Assembly: GCA_023055425.1 (NCBI GenBank)
Contig: JALGPY010000004.1
Span: 64,999,718-65,063,717 of the forward strand
Direction of reading: 5' to 3'
DNA: 64,000 bases
DNA from: Linanthus parryae
Taxonomy: Eukaryota; Streptophyta; Magnoliopsida; Ericales; Polemoniaceae
A program made the translations under genes and the position numbers. This document shows positions 10,801 through 23,200 of the stretch, one piece after another (positions within the stretch are counted from its first letter, which is position 1; every line of letters begins with the position of its first letter). The notes under the pieces were generated by a model, which had not been told where the DNA came from, made no database searches, and saw nothing but the letters and a program-made list of their open reading frames with translations.

Positions 10801-13800
10801 GAACGTATAACTCAGAGATGGCAATGTCTCTTTTCCCAACAGTTGAAGACCAAATCGAATAAATTCTGTGCTGAGATCTACAGTAAAGTTATAAATCCTT
10901 TCACTCTGCTAAAAACCTCACCGAATCTTGCTTTCCTTGCAGTAGTTTTATTCCGATATCTTGCTAATGATCTATTTCAAGTCGAAGGCCTTTAATCAGG
11001 CTACAGTATTATGTGAATTCAGCTTGCACTTTGTTCCGTTGTTGGTATCGTGGTCGAGTATACAAGGGCGGATCCACATTGACACTTGTGGGGCTATAGC
11101 CCCCACTCAACTTTCAAATTTTATAATTTTACCCTATATTTTTTGTATAGTATACACTTTAGCCCCCACTGAAATTACACAATAGCACCTTACTAGAAGC
11201 CTTTTTTTCCTTAAAATGTCCACTCTTATAATTTTATCCCCCACTGAGACAAAATTCTGGATCCGCCCCTGCGAGTATATATGATACATTAGGAATGCAT
11301 TATGCATCTCAGAGGCTTCCCCAATCTCTCTAGTAGTCGGGAGAAACATATAAGATTTTATGAACTTGGGGACCACATGATCATGATGTTTCCTCTTGAC
11401 CACTTAAACTTTGAGGTCATCAGGAAGTCTAGTTTTAGCCTTCTCCTTGATGTTATCTTTACGATGTATGACATTTTGCAGATAATTTGTTCCATTCGGT
11501 TGATCAGAAAAGTTAGAATTCTCTAGTTTCCCATTAACTGATTTGGCGGCATCAGTATTCCCTGAAGATTTTGAATTCTGGCTGGTAACTGGTAGTTATT
11601 ATTAACAAGTTCTGGGCTGGGGTTCCCAGCAATGAAAGCTATAGTCGAGCAGAATAAGTTTCCAGAACATACCATGAATTTCAGGAAGTTTTATCATTTC
11701 ATACGTACTAGTACATGCTAATTTATACAGGATATAGTGTCTTGATTGGGAAAAATCAGTGGCCAATTCCTGCTTCTTTTTAATGAAATATCTGTAATAA
11801 TGCCCTTATTTGGTCGAACCTCTTTAAAGTAAACTCAGTGTTATGTAAGGATACCATCTATATGATAAAACAACACAGTTCCATTCATCCTCTCTCATAT
11901 TTTCATTATCATTCTCTATGCCCATATCTCTATCTCTTATCACCTCTCACATTATTTTATGTCACGAACCTGTACTTTATCATTGTAATATTTATGTGTC
12001 AAAATTTTGAAAAATCTCTTATTTTTGATATAATGTTTTTTGTTTAACAAGGCAAACATAGAGAGGCATATCACAGTTCTCTTAAGTAGTGCCTTTAGGC
12101 TCTAGGTAATCCTATAGTCCGCGTAAAGGCACAAAGGATGGAACAGATTCACGACCTTCCTTAATTCAAGAAATGATTGGATTAATACTCAACTCATAAC
12201 CAAATTATTGGCATGATGATTTGATTTTTTCATGTTCTAAGTTGTGAAGTTAATATCCATTACCTTATTTCCTCCCTTCAGCTTATCAATCTTAAGTAAA
12301 TGGAGAGTAACGGAGTTTTGGGTTCCCTTTTCTGTCCACAGTCGGTTAACTATATGTGACCATTCATTTTCCTTTTCATCGTCGATTGACTACAGAGCTT
12401 TGAGGCATCAGGCTTTCTCAGTCATATGTTTTCCCAACCATTATTGTTATTTACACTTTATTCTCTCTGGTGACTTTCACGATACCTGTGATTATTCCTT
12501 AGATTCTGAGGTTTATTTGTTATCTCCTGTGCAGTGTCTGCTCTCAATGTCATGTATACTAGCTTGAACAAACCTTCCAAACTGGAACACTGGAAAGCTG
12601 ATGGAGGAGATCCTTGCGACGACAATTGGAAGGGCATAAAATGCTCTGGTTCATCCATAACTAAAATGTAATGGTCATTCAGCAACATTTTGTAAGCAGT
12701 TTGTCTACTGCATGTGCATATATGTATTCCTGAACCTTGTGCCTAGTCCCTCTCTCAAGTGCAGGGATCATGTAGGATCTATCAATTTTCTTTTTATCAT
12801 CCTTTGAAATGATATGTTTTGTAGTGATTTATCCGGCATGGGTCTTACTGGATCACTGGGCTACCAACTCGCAAACTTGAAATCTGTAACCTACTTGTGA
12901 GCCCTACCTTCTTTATTATATATAACCTCTGATGTTTATTTGGCTTACAACATTACAAAAGCTAGGATGTGATTTTTTTATCCCGAAGTGATGCGTTCCT
13001 TTGACCTTTTACAGTGACCTGAGCAACAACAAACTCAAGAATGACATACCATACCAGCTTCCTCCTCATGTCGATCATCTGTAAGTTAGCTGAAATTATT
13101 ATCTCCCATCTATGATTATGACAAGCAAACCAACTTGACTAGTTAATTGTATCTCCTTGTCATGCCTTCATTTCGCTATGCCTGCTATCCCTTCCCCATA
13201 TTCATTTTGTGGGTGTGAATTCACTGGCAGGGCCGGCCTTGCCATAAGGCAAGGTAGGCGGCCGCCTAAGGCCTCAAAATTTGAAGGCCTCCCGTTAGTA
13301 TTTGATTGTTGTATGCATGTGTGTATATATGTGAACTCTTGCGTAGATTGAGGTAAAAACTAAAAATTAGACCCATTAATCTTGTTAAATGCAGAAAAAA
13401 TGAGAAATAAAGAAGATTAGCAATTAATGATGAGAGAACCAATCAATTCTGTACTAATTTTATCTTTCCCAAATTTAGACAAGTATACTATATTTTCCAT
13501 TATGAATACCATTCCGTCCCACGTGCAATGCACCATTTGACTTTTTAACCCGTAACCGGGTCACTTTGACCCGGTGATTTAGATCGCAAAACGATATTAT
13601 TTTTTGATAATTTTTTTATTGTCTTGTAGAATAAGAGTTACCCTACAACACTATGAAAAAATTATTTAAAAATTGCAAAGTTTTGCTAAATTATCGGGTC
13701 AAAGTGACCCAGTGAATAGTGATAAAAGTTCAAATGGTGCAAAAGAGGTGGGACGGAGTGGTGCTAAGTTTTCGAAATTACACGACGATTTTAGAAGCGA

Positions 13801-14263
13801 ATACTTGACTTTTATTTATTTATTTATATCACGTTCTTATTCAATTTCAATAAAAAATTTCTGGGGAGGAAAAGATTTAAGAAAAATAAATATTATTTCT
13901 TGTTCTTTGAAAGTTTTTGTTTTCTAGAAAAAGAGCTTTTGTTATTGTCATTTTCTCTTAAGACTCATAGTTTCATTAGTATGTTTTAACTTTACCATAT
14001 TAAATAAATTGCGTCTAATTATATCAAAATAACCTAACCCCTATTTATCACATTAGAGATGAACTACTACAAACATGTAGTTCAAATTTTAAAGTCTTGC
14101 TTTCTCCACAAATTTGTCTATGAACTTTTTTAAACATTGCATGGTTTTGGGAACTTATCATGTACTGGTATTACGGTTAGACAACCAGAAACATCAATAA
14201 ACTCCTTTGATTAACTTTATTACATATACATACACACACACATATATACATATACATACACAC

Positions 14264-14299
<36 letters not shown>

Positions 14300-17200
14300 A
14301 GGGATATATATTATAGCGCTTAAAAACTATTGTTCTTTCCTTGAAAAATGATTGTTCTATGTACCAATATCGCGATAAGTACAATTATGCCTCACTTTTT
14401 CAATTTGCCTAAGGCCTCTAAAAGTCTTAAGACGGCCCTGTTCACCGGAAGTATGAATGTGATTACTTGTGTTTCATGTGAATACAATTTGTTTTACAAT
14501 CTGTGTGATGAATATGTAGAGTATGAGAAAGCCAATAAATGGTTAATACGTTGCGTAAAATGTCAGCTTATATCTCCTTATCTTAGTAAGTAAACTTTTG
14601 AGACAATTAAGCCTGGGTGTCAGTATTCTATCTCCTGCTTTATCTTTAATGATATATTACTAGATACGCATGCTATAATATGGCTTTCCATGCAGAGATC
14701 TTTCTCAAAATGGATTCACTGGTAATGTGCCTTATTCAATATCTGAAATGAAAACTCTAAAGTACCTGTAAGTGGTATTTTCCTCTCGGACTCTGTGGTT
14801 TAACTCTTTGTGTTTGAATTTTATTGGAAAATTGTTAGTTGATGGTATCTATTATGTGAATTGATGCAGAAATCTTGGTCATAATCAGCTTAATGGACAG
14901 CTGGGTGACATGTTTCAAAAGCTGTCTAAACTCAAAGAGCTGTAAGTGCTTATTGAAATACCCCGTTTTGTGACTATGGGTATTTTATGAGATTATTATA
15001 TGTGTTAAGAGTTAAATTGCAATGTTGAGAGTTATTTTTAAGAGTTTACTAACATTTGGGGGCCTTTGTGACTTTAATCAAAAATCTTTAGTGCCTTTTA
15101 TTAAATTTAGAGGAGGTCGTTGTCTTTTTTGCCTAAAGGGGGGGGGGGGGGGGGAAAGGTGTCTTTCTTGACAGAAATTTCTCATCACTCATCATCCCTC
15201 TCAATCTCTATCTCTCTCACGATCGTATTCCTCTCATCATTCTCTGAAACCCTCCTCTCTCTCCCTCACGATCACTCTCTGTCTCCCTCTGACAGGACCT
15301 GAGTCGCCTGAGCCGAGATTAGAGTCGGCGATTACCACCGAGAAGAGAGAATTTGAGAGAGAGAGAGAGGGAAATTGCAGAAATGAAAGAGGGAAAGTGA
15401 ATTATCATCAATTTTCTGATATTTTTCATTACAATACCACCTTATATATCGGTGGGTTAATTGGTAATAAACGAAACTACTGAGGCCAACTACAATTACT
15501 GAAAATAGTAACTAACTAGACACATCAGCAACTCGTTGCATCGATGGAGCCAATAATCGCCTGCCACCTGGCCCTTCCGTTGTGCTGACTCGACCCTTAA
15601 TTGGAACGGCACCGTTCCAATTGATTATTTGAACCCAACGTTTAAAAGAAATGGACGGCTACGATTCACCCGGTAGCCCAAATCCACGGTAGCTGCTACT
15701 CCTCATTATAAGTCATCAATTTGGCAGTGGTTTCAATTTAGTCCACTGCCAAGATCATGACAAGCCCTTCCCCTTCAGATCATGCATGTCCTCATGCATT
15801 AAAATGCGGAAACTGAGCCTTTAACTGATAATAGTCCTCCCAAGTGGCTTCTGAGGGAGAAAGATTGGCCCATTGGGTGAGAACAAGGGCTGTAGAAGAT
15901 GAGCCTTTTTTGGCAAGCTTTCTGTCCAGAATAGCAACAGGCTCTACTAAGAATTGGCCATCTAAACTCACCTGTGGTAGCTGGGAACTGACCTGTGCAG
16001 CAGACTTGAGAGACTTCTTCAATTGAGAGACATGAAAAACAGGATGGACCTTAGAAGAAGGGGGTAGCTGAAGTTTGTAGGCCACTTTGCCAATCTTTTC
16101 CAGAATTTGAAAGGGTCCAAAAAATCTAGCAGACAATTTATAGTTAAGTCTGACCTGAACTGAGTGCTGCCTGTAAGGCTGAAGCTTCAAATAAACCCAA
16201 TCCCCAATCTGAAACTCTCTTTCACTTCTATGCTTATTAGCAAACAATTGCATCCTTTCTTGAGCTTTATTGAGGTTGTCTTTCAGCAGCTGTAGCAATT
16301 TAGATCTATCTTTCAAGAAGGCATCAACCTCAGGAGTCCCAGTCTTATTGAGTTGGTGGAATGAGAAATGGGGAGGTTTGAAAGCATAAAGAGCTTCAAA
16401 GGGGGTGAGCTGTAAAGAAGTGTGGAAATTGGTGTTGTACCACCATTCAGCCAATGAGAGCCATTTGGCCCATTTATGAGGCCTGTCACTAGCCATACAC
16501 CTGAGATACACCTCCAGACATTGATTTACTCTTTCACTTTGTCCATCAGTCTGGGGGTGGTAAGCTGTTGTATACTTCAAAGTGGTTCCCATAGACTTGA
16601 AGAGTTGGTGCCAGAAATTGCTGTGGAAGATAGTAACTCTATCAGAAATGATGGAAGCTGGGAGTCCATGAAGCTTGTATACATTGGCAAGGAACACTTC
16701 AGCCACTTGTTCAGCTGTGTAAGGGTGAGTGAGGGACATGAAATGGCCATACTTAGTGAATCTATCAATGACCACTAAGATGGTAGTTTTACCCTCTGAT
16801 TTAGGTACACCTTCAATAAAATCCATGGTGATGTGCTCCCAGGGTTTGTCAGGCAAGGGAATTGGTTGAAGAAGCCCTGGGTAAGGAACATGCTCACTCT
16901 TCATCCTTTGGCAGATGTCACATTGGTTCACCCATGTCTTGACTTCTTTCTTGAGATTTGGCCAAGAGAAGAGCAGTTTTACCCTCTTGTAAGTACCCAA
17001 TATACCTGAATGTCCTCCAATGCCAGTTGGATGATCTGTGTTCTCAAAGTAGTACCAGTCCCCACATAGAGCAGTCCTGAAGTCTTGATCACCCCATCAC
17101 TCAAAGTGTACACCCCAGAAGTAGTGGGGTCAATAGAAAGTGAGGCAATGAGCTGTTGAGCCCACTCATCTCCCACATAGCTTGCTTGCAGTTCTGTCAC

Positions 17201-20200
17201 CCACTTTGGAATGATTTTGGAGATGCTAGCACAACTTGCTGAATCCCTCCTTGACAATGCATCTGCCACCTTGTTATCCTGGCCTTTCTTATACACAATG
17301 TCATAAGAGAGCCCTAACAGCTTAGTGATCCATTTCTGTTGCAGAACAGTGGTGATCTTTTGCTCCAGCAAATATTTCAAACTGTGGTGATCAGTCTTAA
17401 TAATGAATCTAGCTCCTTCTAGATATGGCCTCCATTTACTCACCCCATGCATTAATGCTAGCAGCTCTTTCTCATAAGTAGACAGTCCAAGGTGTCTTGG
17501 AGCTAGGGCTTTACTAAAATAAGCAAGAGGATGGTGCTCTTGCATCAACACAGCCCCAATACCATCATAGCAAGCATCAGTTTCTAAGATGAAGGGTTTG
17601 GAAAAATCAGGAAGAGCCAATACTGGTGTTTTTACCATAGCTGCCTTAAGTGTCTCAAAGGCTTGAGTTGCTTCAGAACTCCAAATAAATGCTCCCTTCT
17701 TAAGTAAGGCAGTTAATGGTCTAGCAATGATGCCATAACCCCTGATGAATCTCCTGTAATATCCAGTCAATCCCAGGAAGCCTCTCAAACTTTTAAGATT
17801 GGTTGGCAGTGGCCAAGAGTTCATAGCAGCTATCTTCTGAGGATCAGCTTTCACTCCTTCATAGGAGATCACATGTCCTAGATATTCAATCTCTTGAAGT
17901 CCAAATGAACACTTACTTAACTTTGCATATAGCTGCTGTTCCTTCAATATGTCAAACAATTGCTGTAGATGTTGTAGGTGCAGTTTCATATTGGAACTAT
18001 AAACCAATATGTCATCAAAAAAGACTAACACAAATTTCCTCAAGAGTGGTTTGAACACTTCATTCATCAAACATTGGAAGGTGGCTGGAGCATTGGTGAG
18101 TCCAAAGGGCATGACCTTGAACTCATAGAGTCCCTCATGAGTCCTAAAAGCTGTTTTGTAAGTATCTTGTTCCCACATTCTCACTTGATGATAGCCAGCC
18201 CTCAAATCTAATTTAGAGAAGATTTGTGCTCCCCTGAGCTCATCCAAAAGCTCATCTATAATTGGAATGGGAAATTTATTTTTTATAGTTATCTCATTCA
18301 GCCCCCTATAATCCACACAAAATCTCCATGTCCCATCCTTCTTCTTGACAAGTAAAACTGGAGCAGCAAAGGGACTAGTACTGGGTTGAATAAAGCCAGT
18401 GGACAACATCTCTTTAATCATCTTCTCAATCTCATTCTTCTGGAGGAATGGGTACCTGTAAGACCTGAGACAGACTGGAAGTGCTCCTTCTTTTATAGGG
18501 ATTCTGTGATCATGAGACCTGGGTGGAGGCAATGATTTAGGTTCCTCAAACACCTCAGAGTAGTGTTCTATTAGTGGTTGAATTTGAGGTGGTATGGTGT
18601 TTCAACTGTCAGCTGCAGATAAGGAGCAGAGGTGTGCCATAATGCTGTCTTGATTCTCTTGGTAATACTTTTGGAGTGATTGTAACTGTATGGGGCTGGG
18701 TGAGAGGGGTGTGTTGTGAGGCTGCAATGTCACCATGCTTCCTTGCCATTGAAAGCTAAACTCCATTTTGTTGAAGTCTAAGGAGATGGGGCTAACTTCC
18801 TTGAGCCATTGAGCTCCCAAGACTATGTCACAACCCCCCAAAGCTAGCACTCTAAGATCAGTTTGGATGGCATGTCCTTGTAACATAATAGTGACGTTCT
18901 TGCAGTTCCCTTGACTATGTATGATGCTCCCATCTGCCACTACTACTTGCATTGGCTTTAAGTTGTCAGTCTTGCACCCCACTCTCTTAGCTGTGTCACT
19001 ATCAATGAAGTTGTGTGTGCTGCCTGAGTCAATGAGAATGTGCACTACTTTATTGTTTATGGTACCTGTGATTCTTATAGTTTCTGGACCAGAATTGCCA
19101 GCCATAGCATGCAGAGAAATTCCCATCCCTGACTCCTCCAGTGCAGTTTGGAGTGGTGTTGTGCCTTCTATAGCTTCTTGCTCCTCTCCACCTTCTTCTG
19201 GTGTGGAGTCATGTTCTTCTTCTTCACCTCCTATAATGAGAAAGAGTTGTTTCTGTTTGCACTTATGCCCAGGTGTGTAACTTTCATCACAGAAATAACA
19301 GAGTTTCTTTTCTCTTCTTTCCTTCATTTCTGCAGCTGTGAGCCTTTTGTAGGGAGTGTTGTAAGTTGATTCCCCTTTTGAAGTGTTGGATTCCATCTTT
19401 GCACCCCAATTGGAAACAGTCTTACTCTTAGTGTTGGTGTTGTAAGGTCTCATCCAGGCCTTGACATTGCTCTCCATTGAGTTTTGCAATTTGGCAATGT
19501 GATTCTCTTGTAATCTAGCTAAAGCTTTTGTTTGTGATAAAGTCTTGGGAAATTGCATCTGAACAACACTTTGTATGTCTTCTCTTAGCCCACTCAAAAA
19601 ACTATTTATAAAGTACTCTTCATCAGCCCAGGGGTGTATTGCTTTGATTCTCGGCCTGAGTGTCTCAAACCTTGCTTGGTATTCCACCACAGTGGTGGTT
19701 TGTTGTAACTTATTAAACTGTCCAAGCAAATTTTCATGTCCAGGTTGAGAAAATTCAGCACAAACTCTATCACTGAACTGATTCCATGAAACTCCTTCTA
19801 ATGTAGCAAATTCAGATCTAAACCAGCTATCAGTTTCCTCTTCCAAATGCAGTGAAATAAAAATCAACTTCTGTAAGTCACTCATAGTGTAGATGAGAAA
19901 GTACCTTTCCACTTTTTGTAACCACCCCAAGGGATCTACTCCTTTGAACCTGGGAACCTAAATTTTGGGTAATGGCAAGCTTGTAGTGCTGTAGTTCTTC
20001 ATGGCACTTCCATTTTCTGCAGTTAGGTTCACTCTACTACCACTTCCCATAACACTCTCACTCCTAACCCTAGGAGGAGGACCAGAAATGGAGTCTCCAT
20101 TTAGCACTTCTGAATCACCAGTTATCTTCTCTTTGTTCTTTTGATTTGCAAGTAGATTAAAGCTGTTGGCTAATTTTTTGAACTGATCATCAAATTTCGC

Positions 20201-23200
20201 ATCCATGCGTTCCAAACTTAGTTCAAAACTGTTCCTCAAATTCAAATTGTTCATCTCAATTTTCTTCTTCAAATTGGAGCTAATTTCGAGTAATTGAGAG
20301 TTCATACCTTTTCCTAGGCCTCCGATCTGTTCCCTGAGGTCGTCCAAGGTTGAATCCACTTCATTCAAATGCTCTTCCAATACATGAACCCTAGTTTCTG
20401 GATCCATGTTCTGGTGACTTTGTCCTCGGGTTTTCGCCATTTTTGTCATGATTCAGGCCCGGTGCGGTTCGTAACCAGGCTCTGATACCACTTGACAGGG
20501 CCTGAGTCGCCTGAGCCGAGATTAGAGTCGGCGATTACCACCGAGAAGAGAGAATTTGAGAGAGAGAGAGAGGGAAATTGCAGAAATGAAAGAGGGAAAG
20601 TGAATTATCATCAATTTTCTGATATTTTTCATTACAATACCACCTTATATATCGGTGGGTTAATTGGTAATAAACGAAACAACTGAGGCCAACTACAATT
20701 ACTGCAAATAGTAACTAACTAGACACATCAACAACTCGTTGCATCGATGGAGCCAATAATCGCCTGCCACCTGGCCCTTCCGTTGTGCTGACTCGACCCT
20801 TAATTGGAACGGCACCGTTCCAATTGATTATTTGAACCCAACGTTTAAAAGAAATGGACGGCTACGATTCACCCGGTAGCCCCAATCCACGGTAGCTGCT
20901 ACTCCTCATTATAAGTCATCAATTTGGCAGTGGTTTCAATTTTGTCCACTGCCAAGATCATGACACCCTCTCTGCCCGACGACAGCAGCAGCAGCAGCGG
21001 CATCAACCGCCGCCGCCGCCTCTCTCTCTCCGTCCAGTTGCGTCTCACTCTCTCTCTCTCTTTAGTTCTTCTTCTCCTTCTCCTCCATGATCGACTCTGT
21101 TCTTCTTTTTCTTTATCTGTTTTTATTTCTTCTTTTCTTCTTTCTTCATTCTACGTTCTTTGTCTTCTTCTCCTTCTTGCTCTGTTTTGATTTCGTATAA
21201 GAGGGCGAAAAAAACCGAATGGAAGATGATGAAATTGAGGAAGACCCCATGGAATATGATGAAAGTGAAGAAGACCCAAGTGAGGATGAAGAGTTCGAGG
21301 ATGATCCCAATGAAGATGTGGAGTTGGATGTGAGCGATGATGACGAGGAGTAGCCATGTTAGACTTCTTTAATTTCCTACTTTGATGCATTTTTGAGTTT
21401 TATTGTTGGTTGTATCAGACCCTTACCACCAACAATAAGACTCAAAAATGCATCAAAAGTCTAGGAAATTAAAGAAGTCGAACATGGCTACTCCTCGTCA
21501 TCATCTCTCACATCTAACTCCACATCTTCATTGGGATCATGCTCGAACTCTTCATCCTCACTTGGGTCTTCTTCACTTTCATCATATTCCATGGGGTCTT
21601 CCTCAAATTCATCATCTTCCATTGGGTCTTCTTCGACCTCTTATACGAAAACAGAGCAAGAAGGAGAAGAAGACAAAGAACGTAGAATGAAGAGAGAAGA
21701 AAAGAAGAAATAAAAACAGAGGAAGAAAAAGAAGAACAGAGTCGGACATGGAGGAGAAGAAGAGAGAGAGAGAGAGAGAGAGACGCACCTGGACGGAGAG
21801 AGAGAGGCGGTTTAATCTCGGTTACGGAGTGACACGCCCGGGCCTCCGGCTTGGTCATTTTGGGGGTGTTACACTTATCTTCTAGTGAGAATGAGTGAAT
21901 GACTATGTTATCCCTGTTTGGTTCTTCATTCCGATTCCTTTCTCTCTTGGCTTGCAAACTAATCTTTTAGTTTTTCTTTCAATTATTTTGTCAACTTGCA
22001 TGGAAAATACTTACTGTTCCTCATTTTATTACAAAAGTCCCATATTTCCTGGACAGTGGCTTATTACATTTCTGCGCATAAGGATAAATGTTTTTATTTT
22101 TAAGTCAGTGTCCTATACTGTTGAAAACAATTGTGTAAATATTTTCTTTGAGATATCGTCATTTTGCTCACCTCAATTAAGCAGAAAACTTAGCTGATAT
22201 TAGTGTTTGCAGAATCATTTTGTATTGACTAATGGAAGTGGCTAGTGGGGAAAAGTACAAACTTCTTCCTAACTCAGCCCATGTTGAATTGCCTCTAAAG
22301 TTATCAGTCAACTATTAAAAATCTTCAAGAATGAAATATAACCTTTTACAAGCCTCAGGGAATTGGGAGCCCTTTTCTGTTTGTAAGACTTGGTGATAAC
22401 CCCACAATGTAGGATTCCTCAAAAGAAGTTGGGGACTAGTTAATACTGTCTGTATTCACTATCATGTTGGGGACTAGAATGCACCAAGTTAGGGGCATTT
22501 GCTATAGATAAATCTAGGAAAATAAAACTTGCAAGTATTCAGTAATGGAAGTTGCATTATAGAATACGAAAATACTGTTTTAATGGAAGAATCGTACTAG
22601 TAGTAATACTGACGGTACTAGTTAATCAGTCTTTGCTCTGTTTGGCTACTGGCCAGCATTCCCTTTCCGTAGCTGAAGATAACTAATATGCTTACTTTTA
22701 TCTTTTGGTTAAACTTTTCAAACTATAAACAGATCAATTTTTCTGGTAAATATAAAAAATGGCTCAACTAGGTCCCTGAGACTGGCTGTTAGAAGTTACA
22801 TCGATATAGAGACATGGAGCATTAGTAATACATGTGGCTCTGCCAAGTATTAGTCTTGAAACAACCGATAGTAAATAAGAGGTACTCTAACGTCTTTTCA
22901 GCACTATATCTCCTGAGGTAGAATGTACTTTTTTTCTTTTGTATTTCGGGGTTTCCTTATTGTTTAGTTTGACACCATTTGGACAGATACTGAATCAGGA
23001 GTTCAGGACACTAATGTTGTTTTTGTTTAATGATTTGTTTAGCCAGGATTTACTTGGCTCATTCTTGTTTGTAGAGCTAGTTCATTTCAGGGACTTCATT
23101 GACCTTTCATGATAGTTCAGGATAAAAAATGACATAGCTCAACATGTTAAAGTAACAGAGTTGGCCTCAAGCCCTAGAAAATATCACCATCTGTTCAAGG

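Larger units (their letters stand above)
13228..14440. mobile_element. Non-autonomous hAT element in intron 4
   Basis: 1213 bp with inverted ends CAGGGCCGGC and the complement of GACGGCCCTG, flanked by near-identical 8-bp duplications TTCACTGG (13220-13227) and TTCACCGG (14441-14448). Subterminal GCCTAAGGCCTC blocks occur at both ends. No transposase is left. A smaller MITE (13509-13761) and a TA/CA/GT microsatellite (14222-14300) lie inside. Confidence 0.85.
15285..20970 (-). mobile_element. Ty3/gypsy LTR retrotransposon B, young, near intact
   Basis: A complete Ty3/gypsy element on the minus strand, inserted into the solo LTR in intron 6. LTRs are 473 bp each (15290-15762 and 20493-20965), the TSD is CCCTC (15285-15289 and 20966-20970), the PBS is at 20479-20490 and a purine tract at 15763-15776. 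The LTRs differ at only 6 of 473 sites by my count, so it is recent. The order gag-protease-RT-RNase H-integrase and a C-terminal chromodomain-like end fit a chromovirus, perhaps the Reina clade (inference from the short LTRs and knuckle). Two in-frame stops and one frameshift interrupt the polyprotein. The insertion is antisense to the host gene. Confidence 0.95.
14949..21878 (+). mobile_element. Foldback-bearing solo LTR in intron 6, split by gypsy element B
   Basis: A sequence starting TGAAATACCCCG (14954) and ending GGGGGTGTTACA (21873) is flanked by the 5-bp duplication CTTAT (14949-14953 and 21874-21878). Both ends match the 2.4-kb LTR at 49689-52135, so this is a solo LTR of the same family. 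Without element B (15290-20965) and one CCCTC copy it is about 1.24 kb, half the length of the other LTR. The middle has been replaced by a ~400-bp inverted repeat (21016-21810). It lies in the sense orientation of the gene, starting 12 bp after exon 6. A 17-base G run is at 15138-15154. Confidence 0.85.

Noticed and set aside
12458..12688. 76-codon antisense frame over SRF exon 2
   Set aside because: Shadow of the real LRR-cap exon on the + strand.
19950..19962. In-frame TAG in gypsy B gag as programmed readthrough
   Set aside because: A second in-frame TGA and a frameshift occur downstream, so ordinary decay is simpler; no known recoding context was seen.
20924..21957. Several open frames of 80-147 codons on both strands around the foldback
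   Set aside because: They arise from the inverted repeat and CT-rich tracts; only the acidic frame, kept in both arms, merits mention.
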